Positions 1-9,654 are shown, counted from the first letter of the stretch. The stretch: DNA of 64,000 bases from Winogradskyella sp. (GCF_028282165.1 NZ_JANQIM010000041.1:1-64000); one strand, 5' to 3'. The notes: generated by a model not told the origin, from the letters alone. Program-made: numbers and translations.

Positions 1-417
1 TTGCTTGCGACGTTTAGAAAACGCAATACCAGCTAAATTTAGTTTGGCCATAGCCAAATCGTGATCCATCGATAGACCTAGGCTAATTGCCTTTTTGAAG
101 TATTTTTCAGCGTCGTTCATATTGGTCTGGGAAACCATAATACCATTTAAATAATTTAAATAGCCTTGTTGTTTCTTAACCAATGCCGATTCAGGGTGCT
201 TTATCTTATTTAACCATTTTTTTGCACCTTCAAAATCTTGTTTGCGCAGCCTAAAAAATGCTAGAAGGATCATTTCATTTTTAAAATAGAGGAAAATGAA
301 TATTGTAGAAAATAATATGAACATAATCCCATTGCCTATGTAACCTTCGATAAATTGGTATACTGCATAGGCTATGATTAACACTGCAAGGACTAATTTT
401 ATATTTTTATTAAACAT
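1..417 (-). CDS. TPR-like membrane protein, 3' end beyond window
   Basis: The reading frame is open from the ATG at 415-417 to the window edge, 139 codons without a stop, so the C-terminus is missing. The N-terminus has two hydrophobic stretches (about residues 6-20 and 28-45), consistent with a small membrane anchor. After it comes helical, TPR-like sequence with alternating small and aromatic residues (YLNYLNGI, then AEKYFKKAISLGL). It is divergent from rpmH. TPR proteins usually scaffold protein complexes; no specific partner can be named. The gene call is firm, the function is not. Confidence 0.75.
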   Translation of the reverse strand, partial: MFNKNIKLVLAVLIIAYAVYQFIEGYIGNGIMFILFSTIFIFLYFKNEMILLAFFRLRKQDFEGAKKWLNKIKHPESALVKKQQGYLNYLNGIMVSQTNMNDAEKYFKKAISLGLSMDHDLAMAKLNLAGIAFSKRRKQ

Positions 418-484
418 GTTTCTTGTTTGTTTTTAAGGTTGGCAAAGTTAATAAAATTCTAACGAAATTATTTTATTTAGAGAC

Positions 485-514
485 TTGCTAAAGTGAAAAC
501 TTGTTGTATATTTG
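485..514 (+). promoter_or_regulatory. Bacteroidota-type promoter of rpmH
   Basis: TTG at 485-487 and TATATTTG at 507-514 are 19 bases apart. This matches the known Bacteroidota sigma-A promoter (TTG, about 17-23 bases, TAnnTTTG). Transcription would start near 520, giving a leader of about 60 nt that carries a small TTTGAG/CTCAAA hairpin before rpmH. Confidence 0.7.
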
Positions 515-580
515 CACCCAGTTTTGAGAAAAGGCTCAAAGCGGTTAAAAAAGATTCAAGATTACTAAAGATATAAGACA

Positions 581-742
581 ATGAGCAAAAGAACGTTTCA
601 ACCGTCTAAAAGAAAGAGAAGAAACAAGCACGGTTTCAGAGAAAGAATGGCTTCTGTTAACGGAAGAAAAGTTTTAGCACGTAGAAGAGCTAAAGGAAGA
701 AAGAAATTGTCTGTGTCTTCAGAATTAAGACATAAAAAATAA
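581..742 (+). CDS. rpmH: 50S ribosomal protein L34
   Basis: This 53-residue, strongly basic protein starts [19 protein letters not shown] and contains the L34 signature (HGFRERM, then [15 protein letters not shown]). L34 is a structural protein of the large ribosomal subunit that contacts 23S rRNA. Length and sequence are full and typical. It is preceded by a good promoter and followed by a strong intrinsic terminator, so it is probably a single-gene transcript just upstream of carB, a neighbourhood often seen in flavobacteria. It is too short for ORF lists with a 60-residue cutoff. Confidence 0.97.
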   Translation: MSKRTFQPSKRKRRNKHGFRERMASVNGRKVLARRRAKGRKKLSVSSELRHKK

Positions 743-765
743 TGATTAACAATTGTTAATATTTT

Positions 766-799
766 AAAGGTGTTACTTAGGTGTAGCACCTTTTTTTTT
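766..799 (+). terminator. Intrinsic terminator of rpmH
   Basis: An 11-bp stem (766-776 with 783-793, one G:U pair) has a 6-base loop and is followed by a run of T to about 799. Confidence 0.8.
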
Positions 800-840
800 A
801 CTCTATTGATAGTTATTTTTGCAAACCAAAAGACAATCTC

Positions 841-3693
841 ATGCCAAAAAACAAAAACATTAAATCTATTCTACTTATCGGTTCTGGTCCAATTATTATC
901 GGTCAAGCTTGTGAGTTCGATTACTCGGGTTCCCAGGCGTTACGCTCTCTAAGAGAGGATGGTATAGAAACGATTCTTATCAATTCTAACCCAGCGACCA
1001 TTATGACAGATCCTACAATGGCCGATCATGTGTATTTATTGCCGCTTAATACAAAGTCCATTATTAAAATTTTAAAAGAGCATCCACAGATTGATGCTGT
1101 TTTGCCAACAATGGGTGGGCAAACCGCCCTGAATCTTTGTATCGAAGCTGATGAGAAAGGCATCTGGGAAGATTTTAATGTAGATATTATAGGTGTTAAT
1201 ATAGACGCTATTAACATTACTGAAGACCGAGAACAGTTTAGGGACTTAATGACAAAAATAGGTGTAGGCATGGCACCTCAAGAAACTGCAACCTCTTTCT
1301 TAAAAGGTAAGGAAATAGCACAGGAATTTGGATTTCCTTTATGTATCAGAGCCTCTTTTACCTTAGGAGGCGCAGGAGCATCTATAGTCTATGACGAAAA
1401 GGAGTTTGATAAGGCACTTACCAGAGGATTGGAAATTTCACCAATCCATGAGGTAATGATCGATAAGGCCATGATGGGCTGGAAAGAATATGAGCTTGAG
1501 TTATTGCGAGATAAAAATGATAATGTTGTGATTATCTGTACCATAGAAAACATGGATCCTATGGGTATACATACAGGTGACTCCATAACCGTAGCACCTG
1601 CGATGACCTTATCAGACAAAACCTTCCAGAGAATGCGAGATATGGCTATCCATATGATGCGTAGTATTGGAGATTTTGCAGGAGGATGTAATGTTCAATT
1701 TGCGGTAAGTCCAGATGAGGAAGAAGAGATTATCGCCATAGAAATTAACCCGAGGGTATCTCGCTCTTCAGCCTTGGCTAGTAAGGCAACAGGGTATCCC
1801 ATCGCTAAAATTGCAGCCAAGTTAGCCTTAGGTTACACATTAGATGAGCTAAGCAATCAAATTACCAAGTCAACATCAGCATTATTTGAGCCTACATTAG
1901 ATTATGTTATCGTTAAGATACCGCGATGGAATTTCGATAAATTTGAAGGTTCAGACAGAACCTTAGGCCTACAGATGAAAGCTGTAGGAGAGGTCATGGG
2001 CATTGGACGTTCTTTTCAGGAAGCATTGCATAAAGCCACACAATCGCTAGAGATAAAACGAAATGGTCTAGGTGCAGATGGTAAAGGCTATAAAGATTAT
2101 GATACGATCATTAAAAAGCTGAAGTACGCAAGTTGGGACCGTGTGTTTGTGATTTATGATGCTATACAGATAGGAATACCTTTAAGTCGTATTCATGAGA
2201 TTACAAAGATTGATATGTGGTACCTAAAGCAATATGAAGAGCTATTTCAATTGGAAAAGGAAATTTCTACCTACACCATAGATTCAATTCATAGAGAACT
2301 GCTTCTTGAGGCCAAACAAAAAGGTTATGGTGACCGACAGATTGCCCACATGTTGCAATGCCTAGAAAGTGAAGTCCATAATAAGCGTAGAGAACTTAAA
2401 ATTAACCGTGTTTATAAATTGGTAGATACTTGTGCTGCTGAGTTTAAAGCACAGACGCCGTATTATTATTCGACATTTGAGAGTGAAGTTGAAACAGCAG
2501 ATGGTAACGTTTCGGTAGCTAATGAAAGTGTTGTAACCGATAGAAAGAAAATCATTGTTTTGGGCTCTGGACCTAACCGTATTGGTCAAGGTATTGAATT
2601 CGATTACTGTTGTGTACATGGTGTGTTGGCAGCTGCGGAATGTGGTTACGAAACCATTATGATTAACTGTAATCCAGAAACGGTTTCTACAGATTTCGAT
2701 ATTGCCGATAAGTTATATTTTGAACCTGTTTTCTGGGAACATATCTACGATATTATTCAACATGAGAAACCAGAAGGCGTTATTGTACAGCTTGGTGGTC
2801 AAACAGCTTTAAAGCTTGCAGAAAAATTAGAGCGCTATGGCGTTAAGATTATGGGTACTAATTTTCAATCTTTGGACTTGGCTGAAGACAGAGGTAACTT
2901 TTCAACCTTATTGAAAGATAATGATATTCCTTACCCAGAGTTTGATACTGCAGAGACAGCTGACGAAGCATTAGCTATTGCAGATCGTTTGCATTTTCCA
3001 ATATTGGTAAGACCTTCTTATGTCCTTGGAGGTCAAGGCATGAAGATTGTGATCAATAAACAAGAATTAGAAGAGCATGTGGTAGATTTGTTAAGAAAAA
3101 TACCAAATAACAAGCTCCTTCTAGATCATTACCTAGATGGTGCCATAGAAGCCGAAGCAGATGCCATTTGCGATGGCGAAAATGTTTACATCATTGGTAT
3201 TATGGAGCATATTGAGCCCTGTGGGATTCATTCTGGTGATAGTAATGCCACATTACCACCATTTAATTTGGGCGAGTTCGTAATGCAACAGATAAAAGAC
3301 CATACAAAGAAGATTGCTCTAGCATTAAATACAGTTGGCTTAATAAATATTCAATTTGCTATAAAAGACGATACTGTTTTTATTATTGAAGCCAATCCAA
3401 GAGCATCGCGTACTGTTCCGTTTATTGCAAAAGCCTATAAGGAGCCTTATGTAAACTATGCTACAAAAGTAATGCTCGGAAAGAATAAGGTGACCGACTT
3501 TGATTTTAAGCCTAGGTTAGAAGGTTATGCCATTAAACAACCCGTATTTTCATTTAGCAAATTCCCTAATGTAAATAAGAAATTAGGACCAGAAATGAAG
3601 AGTACTGGTGAGAGTATACTTTTTATAGATAGTCTTAAGGAAGATGAGTTCTATGACTTGTACTCTCGACGTAAGATGTATTTGAGTAAGTAA
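841..3693 (+). CDS. carB: Carbamoyl-phosphate synthase large subunit
   Basis: CarB makes carbamoyl phosphate from bicarbonate, ATP and glutamine-derived ammonia for pyrimidine and arginine synthesis, together with the CarA subunit (not in this window). The two homologous halves are clear: each starts with a GSGP..IGQ nucleotide-fold motif (residues about 14 and 574) followed by an ATP-grasp domain (GGAGASI; GGQGMKI; EINPRVSRSSALASKATG; EANPRASRTVPFIAKAY). The protein is 950 residues; the E. coli enzyme has about 1073. The difference is the C-terminal MGS-like allosteric domain, which is absent. There is no sign of a frameshift at the end, so this short form looks native. A TATTTTTG element at 814-821 may serve as its promoter. 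Confidence 0.97.
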   Translation: MPKNKNIKSILLIGSGPIIIGQACEFDYSGSQALRSLREDGIETILINSNPATIMTDPTMADHVYLLPLNTKSIIKILKEHPQIDAVLPTMGGQTALNLCIEADEKGIWEDFNVDIIGVNIDAINITEDREQFRDLMTKIGVGMAPQETATSFLKGKEIAQEFGFPLCIRASFTLGGAGASIVYDEKEFDKALTRGLEISPIHEVMIDKAMMGWKEYELELLRDKNDNVVIICTIENMDPMGIHTGDSITVAPAMTLSDKTFQRMRDMAIHMMRSIGDFAGGCNVQFAVSPDEEEEIIAIEINPRVSRSSALASKATGYPIAKIAAKLALGYTLDELSNQITKSTSALFEPTLDYVIVKIPRWNFDKFEGSDRTLGLQMKAVGEVMGIGRSFQEALHKATQSLEIKRNGLGADGKGYKDYDTIIKKLKYASWDRVFVIYDAIQIGIPLSRIHEITKIDMWYLKQYEELFQLEKEISTYTIDSIHRELLLEAKQKGYGDRQIAHMLQCLESEVHNKRRELKINRVYKLVDTCAAEFKAQTPYYYSTFESEVETADGNVSVANESVVTDRKKIIVLGSGPNRIGQGIEFDYCCVHGVLAAAECGYETIMINCNPETVSTDFDIADKLYFEPVFWEHIYDIIQHEKPEGVIVQLGGQTALKLAEKLERYGVKIMGTNFQSLDLAEDRGNFSTLLKDNDIPYPEFDTAETADEALAIADRLHFPILVRPSYVLGGQGMKIVINKQELEEHVVDLLRKIPNNKLLLDHYLDGAIEAEADAICDGENVYIIGIMEHIEPCGIHSGDSNATLPPFNLGEFVMQQIKDHTKKIALALNTVGLINIQFAIKDDTVFIIEANPRASRTVPFIAKAYKEPYVNYATKVMLGKNKVTDFDFKPRLEGYAIKQPVFSFSKFPNVNKKLGPEMKSTGESILFIDSLKEDEFYDLYSRRKMYLSK

Positions 3694-3765
3694 AATCATG
3701 GTTTTTTCGACTAACGGTAAAGTCATTTCATTAATAATTATTAACTTAGCCTAAAATTGGTATTT

Positions 3766-4620
3766 ATGAAAAGAACTTTACTTTCATTTTCACTTTTTTT
3801 ATCTGTTTGTGTAGTTTCTGCCCAAATTACTTTGAATCAAGTTGATGACTTTCAAGATGGAACCACACAAAATTGGCAGATAGGTAGTGCTGGTGGATCT
3901 AGTGGTCCTATTAATGTGGCAGATGCAGGTCCAGCAGGTCTAGGTGATAATTGCCTTCAATATACATCCAATGGTATACCTGATGCAGTAGCCAGTAGAA
4001 TGATATTTTATACTCAAAACCAGCAATGGAGTGAGGATTTCATAAGTGAAGGTGTTGATCAAATTTCTATGGATGTTAAAGTTGAAACAAATGACTTGAA
4101 CTTACGAATTGCAATGCAGGGTAGTGGGACACGAATTTGTACTACTAATGCCATAAATGTGCCTGCAAATGGTATTTGGACTAATATAACATTTCCAATA
4201 GCTCCTTCAGATTTTACTGTAGTTAATGGAAGCAGTGATGAAAGTACAGTTTTAGCAAATGTAATGACATTGAGGATTTTAAGTAATAGCGTACCAGAGT
4301 GGCTTGGTGAAGAGATAGACGCTATTATTCAAGTAGATAACATTACTGCCCAGTCTTCGTTAAGTACGCCTCGATTTGATAATCAAGATACTGAATTTAG
4401 GATTTCCCCTAACCCGTCAAAAGATAAACTGAATATTGTATTACCATCAGATGATGAGATGAGACTCGAAGTATTTGATGTGTTAGGAAAGCGTGTGTAT
4501 AGTGGATTGATTTCTCAACTGTCTCGACCAATAGATATATCTAATTGGAGAAGCGGTGTGTATTTGGTAAGAGTGTCTAATGACAAGACTACCCAAAGCA
4601 AACGTTTTATAAAGCAATAA
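3766..4620 (+). CDS. Secreted protein with T9SS type A sorting domain
   Basis: The start at 3766 gives a clean signal peptide (MKRTLLSFSLFLSVCVVSAQ); an in-frame ATG 9 bases upstream is less likely. After cleavage, about 180 residues look like an all-beta, carbohydrate-binding-like domain (FQDGTTQNWQIG, then ISMDVKVETNDLNLRIAMQG ending in IIQVDNITA). The last 75 residues are a T9SS type A sorting domain (FRISPNPSKDKLNIVLP, VFDVLGKRVYSG, GVYLVRVS). The protein should therefore cross the outer membrane by T9SS and be attached or released at the surface. Ligand unknown. It is a single gene between carB and a convergent thioesterase. Confidence 0.88.
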   Translation: MKRTLLSFSLFLSVCVVSAQITLNQVDDFQDGTTQNWQIGSAGGSSGPINVADAGPAGLGDNCLQYTSNGIPDAVASRMIFYTQNQQWSEDFISEGVDQISMDVKVETNDLNLRIAMQGSGTRICTTNAINVPANGIWTNITFPIAPSDFTVVNGSSDESTVLANVMTLRILSNSVPEWLGEEIDAIIQVDNITAQSSLSTPRFDNQDTEFRISPNPSKDKLNIVLPSDDEMRLEVFDVLGKRVYSGLISQLSRPIDISNWRSGVYLVRVSNDKTTQSKRFIKQ

Positions 4621-4648
4621 TTATATTTTCTACGATATTTTATAAAAT

Positions 4649-4680
4649 AAGCAATCTAATACCAAGATTGCTTTTTTATT
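4649..4680. terminator. Bidirectional terminator between convergent genes
   Basis: A perfect 9-bp stem (4649-4657 with 4665-4673) is flanked by A/T runs on both sides. It can end the T9SS gene on the + strand and the thioesterase gene on the - strand, whose stop codon it nearly touches. Confidence 0.75.
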
Positions 4681-5227
4681 CCTGATGTTCTGGTAATTCT
4701 ATTTTAACACGATAGCCTTTAAGTTCTTCGAGGTAGTTTTGTAGTGAAAAGTTTGTACCGTCAAACTCAGCTTGTCGTTGACGTTTCGTTTTAATTCGCA
4801 TTAAGGCTTTAAGAAATCGTTTCACTTCAACTTTATCGTTTAAGATGAGGCCAGGTACTTCGGTCGAATGTCCATTTGCATCCTTGGCAACCATAGTAAA
4901 ATAGGATGAATTACAATGTTTTACATCACCGGTTTGTATATGTTCCGATTCAACTCTAATGCCTATAACCATAGATGTTCTTCCCACATAGTTTACAGAA
5001 GCTTTCATCGTTACCAATTCACCTACCTCAATAGGATTTATAAAATCTACAGTGTCTACCGAGGCCGTAACACAATAAGTACCTGAATGTTTTGAGGCGC
5101 AAGCAAAAGCAATTTGATCCATGAGATTTAAAATGTAACCACCATGAATTTTTCCACTAAAATTAGAATGTGAAGGCAACATTAATTGTGAGATACTGAT
5201 TCTTGAAGAGTCTATGGTTTTGTACAT
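4676..5227 (-). CDS. Acyl-CoA thioesterase (hotdog fold)
   Basis: This 183-residue protein resembles YciA/BACH-type acyl-CoA hydrolases, which split acyl-CoA into free acid and CoA in the cytoplasm. The hotdog core is residues 12-120, with the family motif FSGKIHGGYILNLMDQIAFACA followed by TASVDTVDFINPIEVGELVTMKASVNYVGRTSM written here only in parts: a DxVDF strand and a GRTSM turn. The last 45 residues form a basic, probably helical tail longer than in E. coli YciA (132 residues). It lies 11 bp behind rmuC and is probably cotranscribed with it. Confidence 0.88.
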   Translation of the reverse strand: MYKTIDSSRISISQLMLPSHSNFSGKIHGGYILNLMDQIAFACASKHSGTYCVTASVDTVDFINPIEVGELVTMKASVNYVGRTSMVIGIRVESEHIQTGDVKHCNSSYFTMVAKDANGHSTEVPGLILNDKVEVKRFLKALMRIKTKRQRQAEFDGTNFSLQNYLEELKGYRVKIELPEHQE

Positions 5228-5238
5228 ACAATAATAAT

Positions 5239-6558
5239 TTATAAATCTTCAGTAGCACGTTTTATAATATTCTCAGGAAGGGATTTTTTAGCTTTGGCTC
5301 CCATTTTTTTGATATTCTCTACGCGCGAAATTAAATTGCCTTTTCCTTCAACTAATTTATTCATAGCGGCAGAGTAATCACTTTTTGCGGCGTCAATCTT
5401 TTTGCCAACTCCTGTGAGATCAGATACTAAACCTTCAAATTTATCATACAAGGCACCAGCTTGCCTTGCGATTTCTATCGCATTTTGTTGCTGTTTTTCG
5501 TTGTTCCACATGCTATCAATCGTACGAAGTGTGGCCAAAAGGGTAGCTGGTGTTACAATAACGATGTTTTGCTCAAAAGCTTTATTATAAAGTGTGTTGT
5601 CCTCATTAATGGCTACTGCAAAGGCCGGCTCAATAGGAACAAACATCAATACAAAATCTGGAGATTCTATATCGTACAAATCTTGATAGTTTCTTGCCGA
5701 TAATTGATCTACGTGTTTTTTGATAGAATTGACGTGTGCTTTTAAGAATACCTCACGTTCATCTCCATCGGCATTAATCATGCGTTCATAATCGGTAAGG
5801 GATACTTTAGAGTCAATAATCATCTTTTTAGAATCAGGAAGATGTAGAACAACGTCTGGCATAGCACGAGAACCATCTTCGAGTTGAAAACTTTGCTGAA
5901 CAAAGTATTCTCTATCTTTTTCCAATCCAGATTTTTCAAGAACGCGTTCTAACACTAATTCGCCCCAATTCCCTTGTGTTTTACTATCGCCTTTTAACGC
6001 TTTGGTAAGGTTTGTTGCTTCCTTAGCCATCTGCTGATTAAGGTCTTTTAAACCTAATAGTTGTTCCTTTAAGGCCGAGTGCATGCTGATGCTCTCTTTT
6101 TGTGTGTCTTCAACTTTCTTTTCAAAAGTCTTTATTTTTTCTTCTAATGGATTAAGAATGCTCTTGATATTTTCTTTATTCTGAAGCGTGAATTTTTGCG
6201 ATTTTTCATCCAAAATTTTAGAAGCCATCAACTCAAAATCCTTTCTAAGTTGCTCTTGTTGTTTCGCTAGTTCTTCGTCTCGCTTTAAATTTTGTAGTTG
6301 TAGATTTTCAAGTTCGGTATTACGTCTCGATAACTCTGTATTTAAGAACTCTTTTTCATTGCGAATGTCCTCACGCTCATTTTCAATTTTAGAAATGGTT
6401 GATCTGAGTTCATTTATGGTTAAGCCCAATTGGTTTTGGCGTTCTTCAAGTGTACTTTGCTCACTTTTGGTTTTGAGTTTTGTAAAAAGCATACCTAAAT
6501 AGGCACCAATTACAGCAGAAACCAAAATAGCAAGTATGAGAATGATATTGTCGTTCAT
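5239..6558 (-). CDS. rmuC: DNA recombination protein RmuC
   Basis: RmuC-family proteins are membrane-anchored, predicted nuclease-fold proteins that limit recombination at inverted repeats; the biochemical activity is poorly known. Residues 5-25 are a hydrophobic N-terminal anchor. Residues 30-190 are a long coiled coil rich in E, K and Q. The RmuC domain spans about 195-415, with the signature stretches GNWGELVLERVLE, MPDVVLHLPDSKKMIIDSKV and ESPDFVLMFVPIEPAF. Length (439) is normal. It is the first gene of a short leftward unit with the thioesterase. Confidence 0.95.
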   Translation of the reverse strand: MNDNIILILAILVSAVIGAYLGMLFTKLKTKSEQSTLEERQNQLGLTINELRSTISKIENEREDIRNEKEFLNTELSRRNTELENLQLQNLKRDEELAKQQEQLRKDFELMASKILDEKSQKFTLQNKENIKSILNPLEEKIKTFEKKVEDTQKESISMHSALKEQLLGLKDLNQQMAKEATNLTKALKGDSKTQGNWGELVLERVLEKSGLEKDREYFVQQSFQLEDGSRAMPDVVLHLPDSKKMIIDSKVSLTDYERMINADGDEREVFLKAHVNSIKKHVDQLSARNYQDLYDIESPDFVLMFVPIEPAFAVAINEDNTLYNKAFEQNIVIVTPATLLATLRTIDSMWNNEKQQQNAIEIARQAGALYDKFEGLVSDLTGVGKKIDAAKSDYSAAMNKLVEGKGNLISRVENIKKMGAKAKKSLPENIIKRATEDL

Positions 6559-6610
6559 TACATAGGATTGTAAGATTCAAAGATACCTTTTTTAAAAGTA
6601 GAAATAAAGC

Positions 6611-7405
6611 TTATTTATTAACACGAAAGCCACCAGTTTTAGTGTCGAACACAATTAAATCTGATGGGAAAAGCGACTCAAAAATACCTTCTGAAATTAA
6701 ATTGCAAGGTTCATCAAAAACAACCGTATCGCTTTGCATCACAATCATGGTATCACATAATTGAATGGCTAGATCAATTTCATGGGATGAAAACAAAATG
6801 GTTTTCCCAGTCTCTTTAGTCAATTTCTGGAGTAACTTTAAGATATAAGCCTTATGATACATATCGAGATGTGTCGTTGGTTCATCCAACACAATAATAT
6901 CCGTATCTTGAGACAGAGCACGTGCCAGCATGACTTTCTGCAATTGACCATCACTTAGTTCGTAACATCGTTTAGCCTTTAAGTCTTCAATATTAACAAG
7001 TTTAAGGGCATTGTTTACAATGGTGATATCATTATCGGTTAGGCTTCCAATCCAGTTGGTATAAGGATACCTTCCAAGAGCAACCAATTCGTAAACAGAT
7101 AGGTTTTTAGAACTAATGGGTTCGGTCAAAACAATGCTCAGTTGTTTTGCGAGCTCTAAATTCGTAGTTGATTTTAGATCTTTACCATTCAAAAATATGG
7201 AACCAGATAAAGCAGGTTGGACTTTAATAAGTGTTCTTAAAAGTGTCGATTTACCAATACCATTAGCACCAACCAAACCAATGAGTTGTCCTTTTTCTAA
7301 TTCGAAATTAATATGAGATGCCACGACGGTTTCGGCTTTCTTGGTTTTGTAACCTATGGAAAGTTCTTCTACTTTTAGTATGATATGTTTGGTATTCATA
7401 CTCAT
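6611..7405 (-). CDS. btuD: ABC transporter ATP-binding protein (BtuD/FecE type)
   Basis: This is the cytoplasmic ATPase of a class II importer for vitamin B12, haem or a siderophore. Walker A is GANGIGKST (residues 46-54), the signature is LSDGQLQKV (D in place of the usual second G), Walker B is IIVLDEPTTHLD, and the switch histidine lies in FSSHEID. It abuts the permease gene with no gap (permease stop 7406-7408, start here 7405), so the three genes from 9571 down to 6611 form one operon. B12 as the substrate is inferred from the divergent riboswitch-controlled BtuB locus; iron or haem remains possible. The symbol is tentative. Confidence 0.85.
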   Translation of the reverse strand: MSMNTKHIILKVEELSIGYKTKKAETVVASHINFELEKGQLIGLVGANGIGKSTLLRTLIKVQPALSGSIFLNGKDLKSTTNLELAKQLSIVLTEPISSKNLSVYELVALGRYPYTNWIGSLTDNDITIVNNALKLVNIEDLKAKRCYELSDGQLQKVMLARALSQDTDIIVLDEPTTHLDMYHKAYILKLLQKLTKETGKTILFSSHEIDLAIQLCDTMIVMQSDTVVFDEPCNLISEGIFESLFPSDLIVFDTKTGGFRVNK

Positions 7406-8434
7406 TTAAAACATCATTTTTCGCTGTCTCACTAATAACCATATTACAACAGGCGCACCAACTATGGCCGTTATGGCATTGATGGGCAATGTGTAATCAC
7501 TTCCTGGCAATTGTGCAATACTATCGCAAATAAGCATCACGATGGCACCATACAGAAATACAGCAGGCAATAAAACTCTATGGTTAGACGTCTTAAAAAT
7601 CTGCCGTGTGAGATGTGGAATGGCCAAGCCAATAAAGGCAATAGGACCTGCAAAGGCTGTTATAGTACCTGCGATTAGGCTTGTCGCCAATATAATCACT
7701 AATCGACTTTGTCTTAAGTTGAGGCCTAAACTCTTTGCATAGTTTTCACCAAGTAGAAGACTGTTTAAGCCTTTAATCGAAGCGATACTAAGAATAAGGC
7801 CAATACTATAAATTCCGAAGAAAATCAGAAGTTCTTGCCATGAGAGATTGCTTAAGCTTCCAAATCCCCAAAAAATATACTGTTGTAATTGTTCGGCCGA
7901 GCTAAAATAGGAGAGTACACTAACTACCGCAGCAGTAATACTACCAAACATTAACCCAATGATGAGGATTGCCATAGTATCTCGTACTTTGCTAGAGACC
8001 GCTAAAACAGCTAATAACACTAAAAAACTACCTAAGCTGGCCGCAATTACAATACTCCATTTCGAAATCAAAGACATAGCTAATAAACCACCAAAAAGCC
8101 CAGACCCCAAAATAACTAAGGCCACACCTAAGCTGGCACCAGATGTTATCCCCAAAACAAATGGTCCTGCCAATGGGTTTCTAAAAAGGGTTTGCATCAG
8201 TAAACCAGAAATGCCTAAACCCGAGCCTACCAAAATAGCGGTTATTGCCTTGGGCAAACGATAGTCTTTAATAATAACCTGCCAAGTGTTATTATCTATG
8301 GTTCCAAATAGGCTACCCAATATGCTTTTGAATGGAATATGTACTGAGCCTAAACCGATATTTATAAAGAAGCATATAAAGAGTACCAAAATAAGTACTA
8401 CAAACTGAAAACCATATGCCTTTTTAATAGTCAA
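7406..8434 (-). CDS. btuC: ABC transporter permease (BtuC/FecCD family)
   Basis: An inner-membrane permease of the FecCD family, 342 residues with about ten hydrophobic segments and the family landmarks RLPKAITAILVGSGLGISG near residue 55, NPLAGPFVLGITSGASLG near 90 and GPIAFIGLAIPHLTR near 265. This family moves corrinoids, haem and Fe-siderophores with a BtuD-like ATPase and a periplasmic binding protein, both encoded next to it without gaps. Substrate is assigned as cobalamin from context only. Confidence 0.87.
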   Translation of the reverse strand: MTIKKAYGFQFVVLILVLFICFFINIGLGSVHIPFKSILGSLFGTIDNNTWQVIIKDYRLPKAITAILVGSGLGISGLLMQTLFRNPLAGPFVLGITSGASLGVALVILGSGLFGGLLAMSLISKWSIVIAASLGSFLVLLAVLAVSSKVRDTMAILIIGLMFGSITAAVVSVLSYFSSAEQLQQYIFWGFGSLSNLSWQELLIFFGIYSIGLILSIASIKGLNSLLLGENYAKSLGLNLRQSRLVIILATSLIAGTITAFAGPIAFIGLAIPHLTRQIFKTSNHRVLLPAVFLYGAIVMLICDSIAQLPGSDYTLPINAITAIVGAPVVIWLLVRQRKMMF

Positions 8435-9571
8435 TTAATTGAGCGGTTTAAAGAAATAAGGGGAGTAATCCTCTAACAGTTCGGGATGGCACACTTTTAT
8501 AATGTCTTTTAAGACTAAATCTGGTCTGGCTGTTCCCAATTCGTAATAAAGTACGCCGCCTGTTTTACCCGTAGTATTAGAAAATGTGTATATCGATTTG
8601 TTTTTGAACGCACTAAAATTAGTGTATAGAGCACTTGCGTCCTCAAGTTGATCAAAGCTTGTATAATAAGAAGGGCTTAGCCATATGTCGGCATCTTTAG
8701 CTTTGTCCAATACAGTCTCAAAACTCAATGCCAGACTACCGTTTCCCGAAGTATCGCTCCATAAATAATCGACATTAGCATCATTTAAGAATTGTGCTTC
8801 AGGGCTAGAGCCATTCGGTAAGTACCAAACTTCTTTGTGCATGGCGCCACTTAAAACTGTTGGTCTTGTTTTGGCTTGTTTTGCGATCGCTTTTGCAGCC
8901 AGATAGTCTTTTTCGATTTGGTTAAAGATGGCATCTGCTTCTTTTTCTTTATTAAACAGAACTCCGAAAAATTTTATCCATTCAGCTTTAGCCAATGCAG
9001 AAGATTCTACCCAGTCACCATTATAGATGATGGGAATTCCAGCTTTTTTTATAGTTTCGAAGGTCTTGTTTGCACCATCTACGCCAAAACCTATAACAAC
9101 ATCGGGATTTAGTGCTATTAGAACTTCAGTATTTATACCTTCATTTTTCCCCAATTCTCTTATCTCACCTGCGTCGATACGTTTTCGGGTCTTTTCTGAA
9201 GAAATATAATCCTTTCCAGGAAAGCCAACCAATGTTTGCTCAACACCTAAAAGTTCTAGAGCAGGAATATGGGTGGTCGAGGTAACGACTATTTTTTCGA
9301 TATTCTTAGAAAGAATACCATCTAAAACGCGATCTTTCGATACAAATGTTGAGTTGTCATTTGGAATGACATATTCATAAGTAGTATTTGATTTTGGCCA
9401 TGGCTTTCTTATTGTCAAAACTCTATAATTCTCTTTATAAGTGACTGAAAAGCCTTCAGCATATTTTAGTTCTAATTTTTTAGTTGTAGAAACACTGTTA
9501 GAATCAATCTTAGATTCGTTTTTACAGGAAACAAAAACAACTAAGCACAACAGTAGAACGGATAGCTTCAT
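8435..9571 (-). CDS. btuF: Corrinoid/siderophore-binding lipoprotein (BtuF-like)
   Basis: A periplasmic binding protein of the TroA/FepB superfamily, 378 residues. The signal ends in a lipobox (VVFVSC, Cys16), so it is lipid-anchored. The fold is marked by THIPALELLGVEQTLVGF (first lobe), NPDVVIGFG and KKAGIPIIYNGDW, and the second lobe by TVLSGAMHKEVWYLPNG and DADIWLSPSYY. It is the first gene of the leftward transporter operon. A TACTTTTG element lies on the - strand at 9594-9601, just upstream of the start. It has about 60 extra residues before the first lobe compared with E. coli BtuF. B12 is the favoured ligand because of the divergent locus. Confidence 0.83.
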   Translation of the reverse strand: MKLSVLLLCLVVFVSCKNESKIDSNSVSTTKKLELKYAEGFSVTYKENYRVLTIRKPWPKSNTTYEYVIPNDNSTFVSKDRVLDGILSKNIEKIVVTSTTHIPALELLGVEQTLVGFPGKDYISSEKTRKRIDAGEIRELGKNEGINTEVLIALNPDVVIGFGVDGANKTFETIKKAGIPIIYNGDWVESSALAKAEWIKFFGVLFNKEKEADAIFNQIEKDYLAAKAIAKQAKTRPTVLSGAMHKEVWYLPNGSSPEAQFLNDANVDYLWSDTSGNGSLALSFETVLDKAKDADIWLSPSYYTSFDQLEDASALYTNFSAFKNKSIYTFSNTTGKTGGVLYYELGTARPDLVLKDIIKVCHPELLEDYSPYFFKPLN

Positions 9572-9654
9572 TTTATGATATCTATTATTGACTCAAAAGT
9601 AAGATTATTTAGAGTTATAAGTAAATCATTAAACAAATTGTTTATTTTTGTGTC

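Noticed and set aside
5402..5703. Overlapping + strand frames inside rmuC
   Set aside because: Antisense shadows of a well-conserved gene, with no support of their own.
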